This document shows, one piece after another, positions 1 through 8,795 of a stretch of DNA of 64,000 nt (position 1 is its first letter; every line of letters begins with the position of its first letter). The position numbers and the translations under genes were made by a program. Source of the stretch: Thermoactinomycetaceae bacterium. GTDB taxonomy: Bacteria; Bacillota; Bacilli; Thermoactinomycetales; Thermoactinomycetaceae. The stretch lies in contig JANWIG010000025.1 in the NCBI GenBank assembly GCA_025449975.1, positions 20,686-84,685 on the forward strand. The letters are read 5' to 3'. The notes under the pieces are model-generated. The model searched no databases and had not been told where the DNA came from. It saw only the letters and a list, made by a program, of their open reading frames with translations.

Positions 1-1138
1 ACAGATGGCTCGATAGCGCTCCTTTTAAGATGGTGCGAGCCAATGGAGCAGTGTCCCATTCAGCGATTTCTCCAGCGAAAGTGACGGTAATTTTTTCAGG
101 CGCTCCGTTTACGATTTGGCCAGCAAACGATCCGAGCTTTTCCGCCAATGTTTGATAAGGTTGTAATTTGCTTTGCAATTCGGCTGGAATCGATGGTAAG
201 TTAACTGCATTTTTAAATGGTTCACCGCGTAAGATATGCAACACTTCTTCAGAAACATCGATGGCGACATTTTCTTGCGCTTCCACCGTTGAAGCTCCTA
301 AGTGAGGAGTAGCGGTCACTTGTGGTAAAGTGAACAAACGATGGTTGCCGGGTGGTTCGGTTTCAAAGACATCGAGCGCTGCGCCAGCCACATGTCCAGA
401 TTGAATCGCCTCATATAGAGCATCTTCATCAATGATTCCACCACGAGCACAATTCAAAATTCGGACACCTGGTTTCATCTGTGCAAAGACATCGCGATTG
501 ATAAGATGACGCGTATCCTTGGTCAGTGGGGTGTGAACGGTAATAAAGTCACCGGTAGCAATCGCTTCTTCAAAGCTTGCTTTTTTAACGCCTAATTTTT
601 TCGCTCTCTCTTCAGAAAGATAGGGATCAAAAGCGATCACGTTCATATGGAACGCTTTGGCCCGCTTCGATAACTCACTGCCAATCCGACCGAGACCAAT
701 AATACTCAATGTTTTTCCTTTTAGTTCTACCCCAACGAATTGTTTTCTTTTCCATTCCCCTTGAATGGTCGAACGGTAAGCTTGGGGAATATTGCGAGCA
801 AGAGCAATCATCATAGCAAAAGTGTGCTCAGCAGTAGAAATGGTATTCCCATCGGGAGCGTTGACGACGATAATCCCTTTTTTTGTTGCTGCGTTAATAT
901 CGATGTTATCTACACCGACGCCGGCCCGACCTACTACTTTAAGCTTTCTCGCTTTTTCTAGCACTTCAGCCGTTACTTTGGTTTGGCTGCGGACGAGCAA
1001 AGCATCGGCATCTTCAATCTCAAGTAGCAATTGCTCGGGCGAAAGATCTGTTTTACGGACCACTTCAACGTCTTCTGCTTGCAGTAACTTTTGAATCCCT
1101 AGATCACTAAGCGGATCAGTAATCAATACTTTATACAT
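1..1138 (-). CDS. serA: D-3-phosphoglycerate dehydrogenase, C-terminus beyond the left edge
   Basis: Catalyses the NAD-dependent oxidation of 3-phosphoglycerate, the first step of serine synthesis in the cytoplasm. Reading the minus strand from ATG at 1138 gives MYKVLITDPLSDLGIQKL, then the family region with VGRAGVGVDNID and the substrate-side NAPDGNT. The Rossmann motif GLGRIG follows at about residue 148, and further on come the conserved NCARGGIIDE and TPHLGAST. About 379 codons are present. The end of the protein, normally an ACT domain, is cut by the window edge. The start overlaps the last 8 nt of the upstream aminotransferase gene, so the two are translationally coupled in one operon read from the T-box leader near 2.3-2.6 kb. 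Confidence 0.95.
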   Translation of the reverse strand, partial: MYKVLITDPLSDLGIQKLLQAEDVEVVRKTDLSPEQLLLEIEDADALLVRSQTKVTAEVLEKARKLKVVGRAGVGVDNIDINAATKKGIIVVNAPDGNTISTAEHTFAMMIALARNIPQAYRSTIQGEWKRKQFVGVELKGKTLSIIGLGRIGSELSKRAKAFHMNVIAFDPYLSEERAKKLGVKKASFEEAIATGDFITVHTPLTKDTRHLINRDVFAQMKPGVRILNCARGGIIDEDALYEAIQSGHVAGAALDVFETEPPGNHRLFTLPQVTATPHLGASTVEAQENVAIDVSEEVLHILRGEPFKNAVNLPSIPAELQSKLQPYQTLAEKLGSFAGQIVNGAPEKITVTFAGEIAEWDTAPLARTILKGALSSHL

Positions 1139-2288
1139 GTTGTGTCCAAACCTCCTGAGCTGCCTTTACTCCTGCCCCTAATTCAACGGGAACATCGATT
1201 TGATTTAAGGCAAATTCAATCGCAGATAGTGTAGTGAGAATGTCCAATGGATCACAATAACCCATGTGACCGATCCGGAAAATTTGTCCTTTGAGATGCT
1301 GTTGGCCTCCAGCGACGACCACATTGATTTGGCTTAACGCTTTGCGCAGATCTTCTACATTCCAGTCTGTATCCTTACAATCGATCGACGTGACGGTAGG
1401 AGAACCATCTTCATCCGAGGTCATCAAGGTAAGACCGAGGGCACGAACTCCTGCACGTGTCATCTCTTTTAAGAGCTCATGGCGACGAATCACATTTTCC
1501 ATTCCTTCTTCTTCAAACAGGCGAAGTACCTCTTGCAAGCCAAAAATCAAGGACAATGCAGGGGTGAATGGAGTTGTGCTTTTGTCCATTTGGTTGCGAT
1601 AGCTGATTAAATCTAAGTAGAAGCGTGGTTGTTCGTTTTGTTCAATCACTTTCCAAGCACGGTCACTTACAGCGACAAACGCCAGCCCAGGTGGGAGCAT
1701 AAACGCTTTTTGCGAGCCCGTAACCAAGATATCGATGCCCCATTCATCCATTTGGCAAGGTACAGCGCCTACGCAGCTGACTCCATCGACGATGATCAGT
1801 GCATCGGAGTGATCACGAACTGCCTTAGCTAAAGCATCAACAGGGTTTAGCACACCTGTAGAAGTTTCACAATAGGTCATGAAAACAGCTTTGGCTTTTG
1901 GATGTTGTTTTAGAAAAGCAGTCAATGTGTCGACATCGCAAGCTTGTCCCCAAGGAATATCGAGACGATGAACGGTGAAGTTGTAGCGATTTAGGATTTT
2001 CGTAAAACGATCACCAAAAACACCGGTAACGACAACGATGGCTTCATCTCCAGGAGAGAGTGTATTGACAACTCCTGCCTCCAGTGCCGATGTACCCGAG
2101 CTCGCTAAAATGAGAGGTTGTTGCTGGGTTCCCAAGACCATTTTTAAGCGATCGCTGCAATCGCGAATCAATTGAGAAGCCGCTTGGCTCCGGTGTCCAA
2201 TCATCGCTTGTTGCATTGCTCTGCCAACACTCGGTGGAATCGGTGTTGGACCTGGAATTCGAAGATGAAATTTTTCAGTAAATGTCAT
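1131..2288 (-). CDS. Class V aminotransferase (alanine-glyoxylate / serine-pyruvate type)
   Basis: A PLP-dependent fold-type I aminotransferase of the serine-pyruvate/alanine-glyoxylate family, 385 aa. It starts MTFTEKFHLRIPGPTPIPPS, where the PGPTPIP motif is typical of the N-terminus. ASSGTSALEA binds the PLP phosphate, and the Schiff-base lysine lies in VTGSQKAFMLPPG. The ATG at 2288 was chosen because AAGGGGGT lies just upstream, although the open frame extends further back through the T-box leader. Directly upstream of and overlapping serA, it probably acts as the 3-phosphohydroxypyruvate or hydroxypyruvate aminotransferase of serine synthesis. The exact substrate is an inference from context. 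Confidence 0.85.
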   Translation of the reverse strand: MTFTEKFHLRIPGPTPIPPSVGRAMQQAMIGHRSQAASQLIRDCSDRLKMVLGTQQQPLILASSGTSALEAGVVNTLSPGDEAIVVVTGVFGDRFTKILNRYNFTVHRLDIPWGQACDVDTLTAFLKQHPKAKAVFMTYCETSTGVLNPVDALAKAVRDHSDALIIVDGVSCVGAVPCQMDEWGIDILVTGSQKAFMLPPGLAFVAVSDRAWKVIEQNEQPRFYLDLISYRNQMDKSTTPFTPALSLIFGLQEVLRLFEEEGMENVIRRHELLKEMTRAGVRALGLTLMTSDEDGSPTVTSIDCKDTDWNVEDLRKALSQINVVVAGGQQHLKGQIFRIGHMGYCDPLDILTTLSAIEFALNQIDVPVELGAGVKAAQEVWTQHV

Positions 2289-2311
2289 GTAGATAACCCC
2301 CTTATGGTAAA

Positions 2312-2367
2312 TAAAAAAACCTTTCATCTTCACATCTTCGCCAAGGAAGAGTGAGGGACGAAAGGTT
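2312..2367 (-). terminator. Regulated terminator of the T-box leader
   Basis: On the minus strand AACCTTTCGTC (from 2367) pairs with GATGAAAGGTT, followed directly by a run of T. Its 5' arm follows directly on the T-box core, so antiterminator and terminator are mutually exclusive. Confidence 0.85.
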
Positions 2368-2575
2368 CGTGGTGCCACCCTCATTTGTTGCTCGCTCACG
2401 CAAAGCAACCTTAATAGGTCGATGACCTGAATGATAACGGTATAACCGGGTTTGCCTACTTCGATTTCAACAAACCGCTCCGGAGTGCTCCACATGGGTC
2501 AACTGCCGATTTTCACCAACCATCGGCTCTCTAGGAGTTTGACACTCATGTTTGGCTCCATCATCACTGTGGCTA
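2312..2575 (-). promoter_or_regulatory. T-box leader, probably serine-specific
   Basis: On the minus strand the invariant T-box core AGGGTGGCACCACG lies at 2381-2368. It is followed by a terminator whose 5' arm overlaps the antiterminator. Upstream are Stem I features, including an AGAGAG..GGTTGGTGAAAA stretch and a Stem I closing pair GAGTG/CACTC. The likely specifier codon, read from the bulge in GTGGAGCACTCC, is AGC (serine, complement of 2487-2489), followed by A. Uncharged tRNA-Ser would stabilise the antiterminator and permit transcription of the aminotransferase and serA. The family assignment is firm, whereas the specifier is an inference supported by the downstream genes. Confidence 0.88.
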
Positions 2576-2591
2576 GTTAAATTTTTTTTTT

Positions 2592-2620
2592 AATTTATCA
2601 AGGGATAATCTGAAAGTCAA
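2592..2620 (-). promoter_or_regulatory. SigmaA-type promoter for the T-box/serA transcript
   Basis: On the minus strand TTGACT at 2620-2615 is followed by a 17-nt spacer and TAAATT at 2597-2592, just upstream of the T-box leader. The rest of the space up to 2850 is AT-rich and holds no gene that I can support. Confidence 0.6.
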
Positions 2621-2851
2621 TAGCAAAATTCCCTTGGAATAAAATAAAACCATGGGTAAATCTAGAAGAAATAAGTTTTTTATGCAGATTACTACGATTT
2701 CTGTAACCTATGTTAACATAAAGATATCTTTTCGGAAAGAGGTAAAATAACAACTAGGTTAAATATATATAAAAGCTTATAAAAACCTCTGAATCAGGAA
2801 GAAAACAGAAACTCTTCGAGTTTTATCAGTTTTTCATAACGGAAATGCTAA

Positions 2852-2888
2852 ATAAAAATACCACACCCCAATCGCGACTAGGGTGTGG
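2852..2888 (-). terminator. Intrinsic terminator of ppa
   Basis: Minus-strand stem CCACACCC / GGGTGTGG with a short loop, followed by TATTTTTATT. It lies immediately after the ppa stop codon. Confidence 0.85.
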
Positions 2889-2896
2889 GAGCAGAA

Positions 2897-3406
2897 TTAG
2901 CTATTTGTTTGATAAAGAGTTTGTTGATAACGCTCAAGGCATTCCTCATAAATTTTTTGAGCGACGTCGACGTCCCTCCACTCTTCGACATTTGTTACTT
3001 TTCTTTCCAAGTCTTTGTATACTCGGAAAAAGTGAGCGATTTCATCAAGAATGTGAGGTGGGACATCAGCCAAGCGTTTCACTTGGTTGAAACGAGGGTC
3101 TTCCACTGGTACGGCAAGCAATTTTTCATCTGGACCTTTATCATCTGACATCATCAATACGCCGACGACCCGGCTGGCAATCACACAACCTGGGAAGGTA
3201 GGGAATGTGGTTAAGACGAGAATGTCTAGAGGATCACCATCATTGGCTAAAGTTCCGTCTAAATAGCCGTACTCGGTTGGGTAATGCATGGGAGAATATA
3301 AGACGCGATCCAAGCGGAAGAATCCTTTTTCTTTGTCATATTCATACTTATTCTGACTGCCTCTTGGGATCTCAATAAATGCATCAACAATCAATTCTTT
3401 ACTCAT
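2897..3406 (-). CDS. ppa: Inorganic pyrophosphatase, family I
   Basis: Hydrolyses pyrophosphate to phosphate in the cytoplasm, pulling biosynthetic reactions forward. The 169-aa protein has the soluble family I pattern: EIPRGSQNKYEYD near the N-terminus, then YPTEYGYLDGTLANDGDPLDIL around residues 43-64, which carries the metal-binding acidic signature DGDPLD. The YPTEYG and DPRF segments are also conserved. Length matches bacterial family I enzymes (about 165-175 aa). It is a monocistronic minus-strand gene with its own terminator. This is not the manganese-dependent family II enzyme of B. subtilis, a genuine difference from that genus. Confidence 0.95.
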   Translation of the reverse strand: MSKELIVDAFIEIPRGSQNKYEYDKEKGFFRLDRVLYSPMHYPTEYGYLDGTLANDGDPLDILVLTTFPTFPGCVIASRVVGVLMMSDDKGPDEKLLAVPVEDPRFNQVKRLADVPPHILDEIAHFFRVYKDLERKVTNVEEWRDVDVAQKIYEECLERYQQTLYQTNS

Positions 3407-3541
3407 TATGATTCCCTCTCTTTCACTATGTAGAAAAGTGATGAATAGTCCACAAGGACATTTTATTCACTTTTGCTACCATGCGCAAACAAAATTTTTG
3501 AAATTAGTGGCGAAAACTGTAAACAATAAGGAAGTGAAGCA

Positions 3542-3874
3542 ATGAGTACCATAGAAATACACCATATTTCAGCACAAGAATTCGCGAAGAAATACCAACT
3601 TGGTGAATTGGAAAAAGAACAATGTTTGGATGTTCGTGAGCCTGAAGAATGGGAAAGATACCATTTGGATCAATGTAACCTCATCCCATTAGGTCATTTA
3701 CCAAATTGTTTAGATAAATTAAAACGCGAAAAGCCGATCTATCTGCTATGTGCTCATGGAGTACGTAGTTGGTATGCTGCGAATTTTTTAATTCGGCAAG
3801 GCTTTTTATTTGTGGTAAATGTTGATGGCGGTTTAGCGGAAGTGAGTCTCTATCTAGATCACGCTAATGAATAG
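3542..3874 (+). CDS. Single-domain rhodanese-like protein
   Basis: A 110-aa protein that is one rhodanese domain. The LDVREPEEWERYHL segment (residues 29-42) is the typical substructure preceding the active loop. The active loop CAHGVRS around residues 73-79 carries the catalytic cysteine and the CxxGxR pattern of sulfurtransferases. Such stand-alone domains move sulfane sulfur or act as thiol carriers, and the specific partner cannot be told. AAGGAAGTGAAGC upstream gives a plausible ribosome site for ATG 3542. It is transcribed alone and divergently from ppa. Confidence 0.85.
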   Translation: MSTIEIHHISAQEFAKKYQLGELEKEQCLDVREPEEWERYHLDQCNLIPLGHLPNCLDKLKREKPIYLLCAHGVRSWYAANFLIRQGFLFVVNVDGGLAEVSLYLDHANE

Positions 3875-4123
3875 GAGTTTGTCATTATAACTCAATCATT
3901 CTACAGTAAAAAAAGGGGAATGTCTAGATAGTTTAGGAAAAAACTTTGTATACAAAAAAATCCCACTTCATTTTAAGGAGGGATCTACCAATATGTGGTT
4001 TTATTTTCATATCTCTTGACAGCTGTGTATGAAAATGATATATGAAGAGTTTATCGAGAAGAGGTAAGAGGACTGCGATGCAATGGGAGAGAGTGAGAAG
4101 TGGTGATCGAAAGCGGAAGCAAA

Positions 4124-4157
4124 CCTCCATTCATCCAATTGGAAAGATGAATGGAGG
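4124..4157 (-). terminator. Hairpin downstream of the ferredoxin gene
   Basis: A perfect 12-bp inverted repeat, CCTCCATTCATC / GATGAATGGAGG, with a 10-nt loop, placed just after the ferredoxin stop on the minus strand. Only a weak T tract (TTTGCTT) follows, so termination is likely but not certain. Confidence 0.55.
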
Positions 4158-4190
4158 AGTCATACAATAAGGGAACTATTGCTCAAAAAA

Positions 4191-4439
<249 letters not shown>

Positions 4440-4521
4440 TTACTTCCACACCTCATTTTAGAACGTTTCTGGTAGAATTGCAAGAAACAATCAGCGGATA
4501 TGCATTAAGGGGAAGAAAAAA

Positions 4522-5085
4522 ATGGATCTAGATCAAAAAAAGGGTTTTTATACGGAAAGACAGCTCTTGATCTCCTTCTATTTTACCCAAGGGATCCTGC
4601 TTTTATTTGCTTTGGGGTTACTTTGGTGGCAAGATCGCCTTCACTGGGATCTCATTATCGATCAGCAACCTTTTTGGTGGATCTTTGGTCTGGGACTAGG
4701 GATTCTGATCGTTGTTATCGAATTTATCCTTATGTATACAGTTCCAACTGAATGGCAAGATGATGGTGGAATCAATCGCCTTTTATTTAAAAATCGTTCA
4801 GTTGGGCATATTTTTATCATAGCGGTGATTTCCAGTTTGGTAGAAGAGCTTCTGTTTCGTGGCGCTATTCAATATTGGTTGGGGATTTGGTGGACAGCTT
4901 TTCTTTTTGTTTTGCTGCATGTTCGCTATTTAAGGCAGTGGCTCCTTGTCCTCATCCTTACACTGATCAGCCTGACATTTGGTTATGTGGTAGAACATAG
5001 TCATGTGCTAACTCCGGTCATTGTGGCTCATTGGATGATCAACTTTTGTGTTGGTTTACATATCCGTTTCTCTCATCAGAAGTAA
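4522..5085 (+). CDS. CPBP-family intramembrane metalloprotease (YpbD-like)
   Basis: A 187-aa polytopic membrane protein with hydrophobic segments near residues 13-30, 48-72, 90-125 and 135-180. The CPBP/Abi motif EELLFRG (around residue 112) supplies the paired glutamates and arginine. The later FVLLHVRYL and HWMINF segments supply the two conserved histidines. Members cleave or modify membrane proteins, and the target is unknown here. The position beside fer and a mecA-like gene matches ypbD. ATG 4522 follows AAGGGGAAG. Confidence 0.85.
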   Translation: MDLDQKKGFYTERQLLISFYFTQGILLLFALGLLWWQDRLHWDLIIDQQPFWWIFGLGLGILIVVIEFILMYTVPTEWQDDGGINRLLFKNRSVGHIFIIAVISSLVEELLFRGAIQYWLGIWWTAFLFVLLHVRYLRQWLLVLILTLISLTFGYVVEHSHVLTPVIVAHWMINFCVGLHIRFSHQK

Positions 5086-5276
5086 AATTTTGTAACACCA
5101 TAATGCACTTTTTTGATTGATGTGATAAAATAAGTATTTATTATATGCTAATGCAATTTAAGCTGTTTTTGTGTATTATTAAATTAGAACAGAATAGGAG
5201 ACCAGACCGCCGTAACCGATTTCTTTTTGACCACATACAATGGAATGTGGAGGTCTCCAGCGAGGGAGGGAAAGCC

Positions 5277-5876
5277 ATGCGTGTCGAGCGTCTAGGTGGA
5301 GATAAAATTAGGTTTTTTTTAACCTTAGATGATCTTTCAGATCGTGGAATTGAGAAGGAAGATATGTGGAGAGATATTCCCAAAGTACAAGAGCTATTTA
5401 ACGAAATGATGGAGCACGCATATGAGGAGCTCGGCTTCGAGATTGCTGGACCTGTTGCGGTGGAAGTACATGATTTGCCAACCCAAGGCATGGTTGTAGT
5501 TGTTACGAGAGGGAGAAGTTTTCGAACAGAAGATGAGTTTGGGCATGACGAAACTTATGAGCTTGAAGTTTTTCCGATGGTCGAGACAGAGCATATCGCT
5601 TTCCGTTTCTCTGACCTAGAACACCTGATTCAGGTAGCGATCCGCATGCATCCTTTTGTCGAACAAGGTGGTCAAGTATATGAATACAATGGGGCTTATT
5701 ACTTAGTTTTAGGGAAAGACTTCCAAACAGACAAATTTGAAGCAGTGATTGCTCTTTTATCTGAGTTTGGAGAAGCTTCGACCGTAACAGATGCTGTTTT
5801 AATGGAGTATGGAAAATGTATTTGGTCTAATCATGCCATCAGGGAAATAAACCAATATTTTGGTTCAAATAAATAG
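5277..5876 (+). CDS. ClpC adaptor protein, MecA/YpbH family
   Basis: A 199-aa adaptor of the MecA family. The N-terminal substrate-binding part begins MRVERLGGDKIRFFLTLDDL, and the C-terminal part (from about residue 105) binds ClpC. Family members deliver regulators and unfolded proteins to ClpCP and activate its hexamer. The neighbour gdh and the YpdA gene match the B. subtilis ypbH (mecB) locus rather than the mecA locus, so the orthologue is probably YpbH. The ATG at 5277 was chosen because GGGAGGG ends 6 nt upstream, although the open frame begins 132 nt earlier. Confidence 0.88.
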   Translation: MRVERLGGDKIRFFLTLDDLSDRGIEKEDMWRDIPKVQELFNEMMEHAYEELGFEIAGPVAVEVHDLPTQGMVVVVTRGRSFRTEDEFGHDETYELEVFPMVETEHIAFRFSDLEHLIQVAIRMHPFVEQGGQVYEYNGAYYLVLGKDFQTDKFEAVIALLSEFGEASTVTDAVLMEYGKCIWSNHAIREINQYFGSNK

Positions 5877-5886
5877 GAAAAGTTAC

Positions 5887-5911
5887 ATCGCGCGAATTGC
5901 GCGATTTTTTT
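5887..5911 (+). terminator. Intrinsic terminator after the MecA-like gene
   Basis: Stem ATCGCGC / GCGCGAT with loop GAATT, followed by seven T. Confidence 0.9.
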
Positions 5912-6282
5912 ATGGACTCGATGCATCCGATGAAAGAATAAAAATGTAATTTTGAGAAAAATGATCATTCATAATGATCCAATAAGACATTTTATAACAG
6001 AAAAAAGAAAAAACAGCAATTATTTAATGAGTTCAATTTCTTAAAAATAAATAAAACAGAAAGGGGTAGATCTGTGGTATGATCATAGTAGGGTAAATTG
6101 CCTCAAGAATTGGCGTATTTCTCTTAAAAAAACAAGATTTGATTATTGGTTGCTTCTATAGTAAATTTGGATATTAACTAGGATATTATGATAAGGGAGT
6201 AGATGTGTTTATCTTATATATCCTCCGTTTTTGAACTACTTGTTAGTTCGACTAGTTTCTATCCGATAATGAGGTGAAAAAG
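5912..6282. other. Intergenic region, 371 nt
   Basis: AT-rich sequence between a terminator and glutamate dehydrogenase. I see no convincing gene or riboswitch. It should contain the gdh promoter, but no -35/-10 pair stands out clearly. Confidence 0.4.
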
Positions 6283-7557
6283 ATGAATCAACAATCCGAT
6301 CACTCGATACATGAACAAGAACATTTGGCTCTGCTCGCTTCAACCCAAGTCGTCATTAAAAAAGCTTTACAAAAACTGGGTTATCCCGAAGCGATGTATG
6401 AATTGTTAAAAGAGCCTTTGCGTATGCTAACCGTTCGCATCCCTGTGCGGATGGATGATGGATCTGTTCGTGTATTCACGGGGTATCGAGCACAACATAA
6501 TGATGCCGTAGGTCCTACTAAAGGCGGAGTTCGTTTTCACCCGAATGTTACGGAACCGGAAGTGATTGCCTTATCGATTTGGATGAGTTTAAAAGCAGGT
6601 ATTGTTGATTTACCTTATGGTGGTGGAAAAGGTGGGATTGTTTGCGATCCACGGACCATGTCTTTCCGTGAATTGGAAGCTCTTTCTCGTGGATATGTGC
6701 GAGCAATTAGCCAAGTTGTCGGACCGGCGAAAGATATTCCAGCACCTGACGTCTTTACCAACTCGCAAATCATGGCTTGGATGATGGATGAATATAGTCG
6801 CATCCGCGAATTTGATTCTCCTGGTTTTATCACAGGTAAACCGCTTGTGCTTGGAGGATCACGTGGGCGAGAAACGGCGACAGCGAAAGGTGTTACCATC
6901 ATGATCCGAGAAGCAGCTAAGAAGAGAGGCATCGACATCGAAGGGGCACGGGTTATCATTCAAGGTTTTGGTAACGCAGGTAGTTTCTTGGCGAAATTTA
7001 TGCACGATGCTGGAGCAAAAGTGATTGCCATTTCAGATGCTTATGGTTCTTTGCATGATCCAGAAGGATTGGACATCCCCCATTTATTGGATCGCCGTGA
7101 TTCGTTTGGAACAATTACGAATCAATTTAAAAATACCATTTCAAATAAAGAAATGTTGGAACTGGATTGTGATATATTGGTTCCCGCTGCCGTTGAGAAC
7201 CAAATCACGAAAGAGAATGCGGATCAGATTAAAGCAGATATTCTGGTAGAAGCAGCCAACGGACCGACCACACTGGAAGCAACGGAAATTTTACATAAAC
7301 GGGGAATCTTGCTTGTACCTGATGTTTTGGCAAGTGCAGGAGGAGTAACCGTTTCTTACTTTGAGTGGGTACAGAATAACCAAGGTTATTATTGGTCCGA
7401 AGAAGAAGTAGAGAAAAAATTGGAAGAAATCATGGTTAATGCGTTTGAAAATGTCTATCAAACGGCTCATTCTCGTCAAGTCGATATGCGATTGGCGGCG
7501 TACATGGTTGGTGTACGGAAAATGGCTGAAGCATCTCGCTTCCGAGGTTGGGTATAG
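6283..7557 (+). CDS. gudB: Glutamate dehydrogenase, RocG/GudB family
   Basis: Oxidative deamination of glutamate to 2-oxoglutarate and ammonia, a hexameric cytoplasmic enzyme. The 424-aa protein has GPTKGGVRFHP and the catalytic-lysine segment PYGGGKGGI in the N-terminal half. The Rossmann motif GFGNAG follows at about residue 225, and the family C-terminus MRLAAYMVGVRKMAEASRFRG closes it. ATG 6283 is preferred over the in-frame GTG 6274 because GAGGTG (6271-6276) then serves as ribosome site at correct spacing. The region around the active site shows no duplication of the kind that inactivates GudB in laboratory B. subtilis. The gudB name rests on synteny with ypbH and ypdA. Confidence 0.93.
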   Translation: MNQQSDHSIHEQEHLALLASTQVVIKKALQKLGYPEAMYELLKEPLRMLTVRIPVRMDDGSVRVFTGYRAQHNDAVGPTKGGVRFHPNVTEPEVIALSIWMSLKAGIVDLPYGGGKGGIVCDPRTMSFRELEALSRGYVRAISQVVGPAKDIPAPDVFTNSQIMAWMMDEYSRIREFDSPGFITGKPLVLGGSRGRETATAKGVTIMIREAAKKRGIDIEGARVIIQGFGNAGSFLAKFMHDAGAKVIAISDAYGSLHDPEGLDIPHLLDRRDSFGTITNQFKNTISNKEMLELDCDILVPAAVENQITKENADQIKADILVEAANGPTTLEATEILHKRGILLVPDVLASAGGVTVSYFEWVQNNQGYYWSEEEVEKKLEEIMVNAFENVYQTAHSRQVDMRLAAYMVGVRKMAEASRFRGWV

Positions 7558-7581
7558 TAAAGTTATAGAGAATGAGAAAGG

Positions 7582-7602
7582 CACCCTCGAAGGGTGTTTT
7601 TC
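7582..7602 (+). terminator. Intrinsic terminator after gdh
   Basis: Stem CACCCT / AGGGTG with loop CGA, followed by TTTTTCTT. Confidence 0.88.
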
Positions 7603-7756
7603 TTATTGTAGAGGCAAATTTTAAATTAACAAAAGAAATCCATTTCGTCTATATTATAGTTAGTATGGAATCAAAAAGGTTTTGACCCATAGTTAGGAAA
7701 AGTATAGAAATTCATAAAAACTCTTTATAAATGAGAGGACATAGAAAGGAGTCACC

Positions 7757-8731
7757 ATGGAGGAAGTTATTATTATTGGAGCAGGTCCATGTGGCATTTC
7801 GGCAGCAATCGAATGTAAAAAACAGGGGATCGAGCCGTTAATTATCGAAAAAGGATGTATTGGGAATTCGATTTATCATTATCCAACCGGTATGACTTTT
7901 TTTAGCTCGCCGGAAAATATTGAAATCGGTGATCTTCCTTTTACAACGATTCAAGACAAGCCCACCCGTTTGGAAGCATTAAAATATTACCAGAAAGTAG
8001 CGAAATGGTATCAGCTTAAGATCCACACATATGAAAAAGTGATCGATCTAAAGAAAGTTCCGGTTGGCTTTCTCGTCGATACCGAAACGCGGGAGGGAAG
8101 GAAAACATATGAAGCTAAACAAGTGATTATTGCTACGGGCTATTATGACAACCCGAATTTAATGGGCGTACCAGGAGAAGAGCTGCCGCATGTGTTTCAT
8201 TACTTTAAAGATGGGTATCCGTATGCAGGACACCCTGTTGTGGTGATCGGGGGACGCAACTCCGCGGTTGATGCTGCTTTGGAACTTCAGCTTGCTGGAG
8301 CAGATGTAACAATGGTTTATCGCCGAGATGCTTTCAGTGATAGTGTGAAATCTTGGGTAAAACCAGTGATTGAAGCAGCCATTGAGAAAAAGCGGATTAA
8401 GATGATTTGGAATGCCGAAGTCGTCGAGATCAAAAACCGCAGCGTCATTGTGGACGTTCATGGAGAGCAAAAGGAAATCCCTGCTGATTTTGTTTTTGCG
8501 ATGACGGGTTATCGTCCCGATCTCTCCTTACTACAGAAAGTGGGAGTAGAGATGGATGCTGAAACACACGTCCCTGTCTGTTCCGATGAGATGGAAACCA
8601 ATGTTTCTGGTTTATATCTTGCCGGTGTTGTGGTAACGGGGAATGACTCAGGTAAAATATTTATTGAAAATGGACGCTTTCATGGTCGCACCATCGCTCA
8701 GGCGATCCGGCAAAAACAAGAACAAAATTAA
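7757..8731 (+). CDS. ypdA: YpdA-family bacillithiol disulfide reductase
   Basis: A 324-aa flavoprotein of the YpdA (Bdr) family, thought to reduce oxidised bacillithiol with NADPH. The FAD Rossmann motif GAGPCGI occurs at residues 8-14, where the cysteine in GPCG is a hallmark of the family. The SIYHYPTGMTFFSS segment follows, with a second nucleotide-binding motif GGRNSA at about residue 166 and a third conserved ATG / MTGYRPD region. AAAGGAG precedes ATG 7757. Adjacent to gdh as in B. subtilis. Confidence 0.92.
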   Translation: MEEVIIIGAGPCGISAAIECKKQGIEPLIIEKGCIGNSIYHYPTGMTFFSSPENIEIGDLPFTTIQDKPTRLEALKYYQKVAKWYQLKIHTYEKVIDLKKVPVGFLVDTETREGRKTYEAKQVIIATGYYDNPNLMGVPGEELPHVFHYFKDGYPYAGHPVVVIGGRNSAVDAALELQLAGADVTMVYRRDAFSDSVKSWVKPVIEAAIEKKRIKMIWNAEVVEIKNRSVIVDVHGEQKEIPADFVFAMTGYRPDLSLLQKVGVEMDAETHVPVCSDEMETNVSGLYLAGVVVTGNDSGKIFIENGRFHGRTIAQAIRQKQEQN

Positions 8732-8737
8732 CCGCAA

Positions 8738-8780
8738 AATCCCTTCTTCGTCTCTCTTGCACGAAGAAGGGATTTTTTTT
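8738..8780. terminator. Bidirectional terminator between ypdA and ansA
   Basis: A 14-bp perfect stem, AATCCCTTCTTCGT / ACGAAGAAGGGATT, with T runs on the plus strand and A runs on the 5' flank, placed between converging genes. Confidence 0.9.
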
Positions 8781-8795
8781 GGAAAAAGTGGGGAC

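Noticed and set aside
1131..2495. Aminotransferase reading frame extended to 454 aa
   Set aside because: The extra N-terminal 69 residues translate the T-box leader and its terminator. The real start with a ribosome site is at 2288.
3933..4130. 65-aa minus-strand ORF downstream of ferredoxin
   Set aside because: No ribosome site, atypical composition and overlap with the ferredoxin terminator hairpin.
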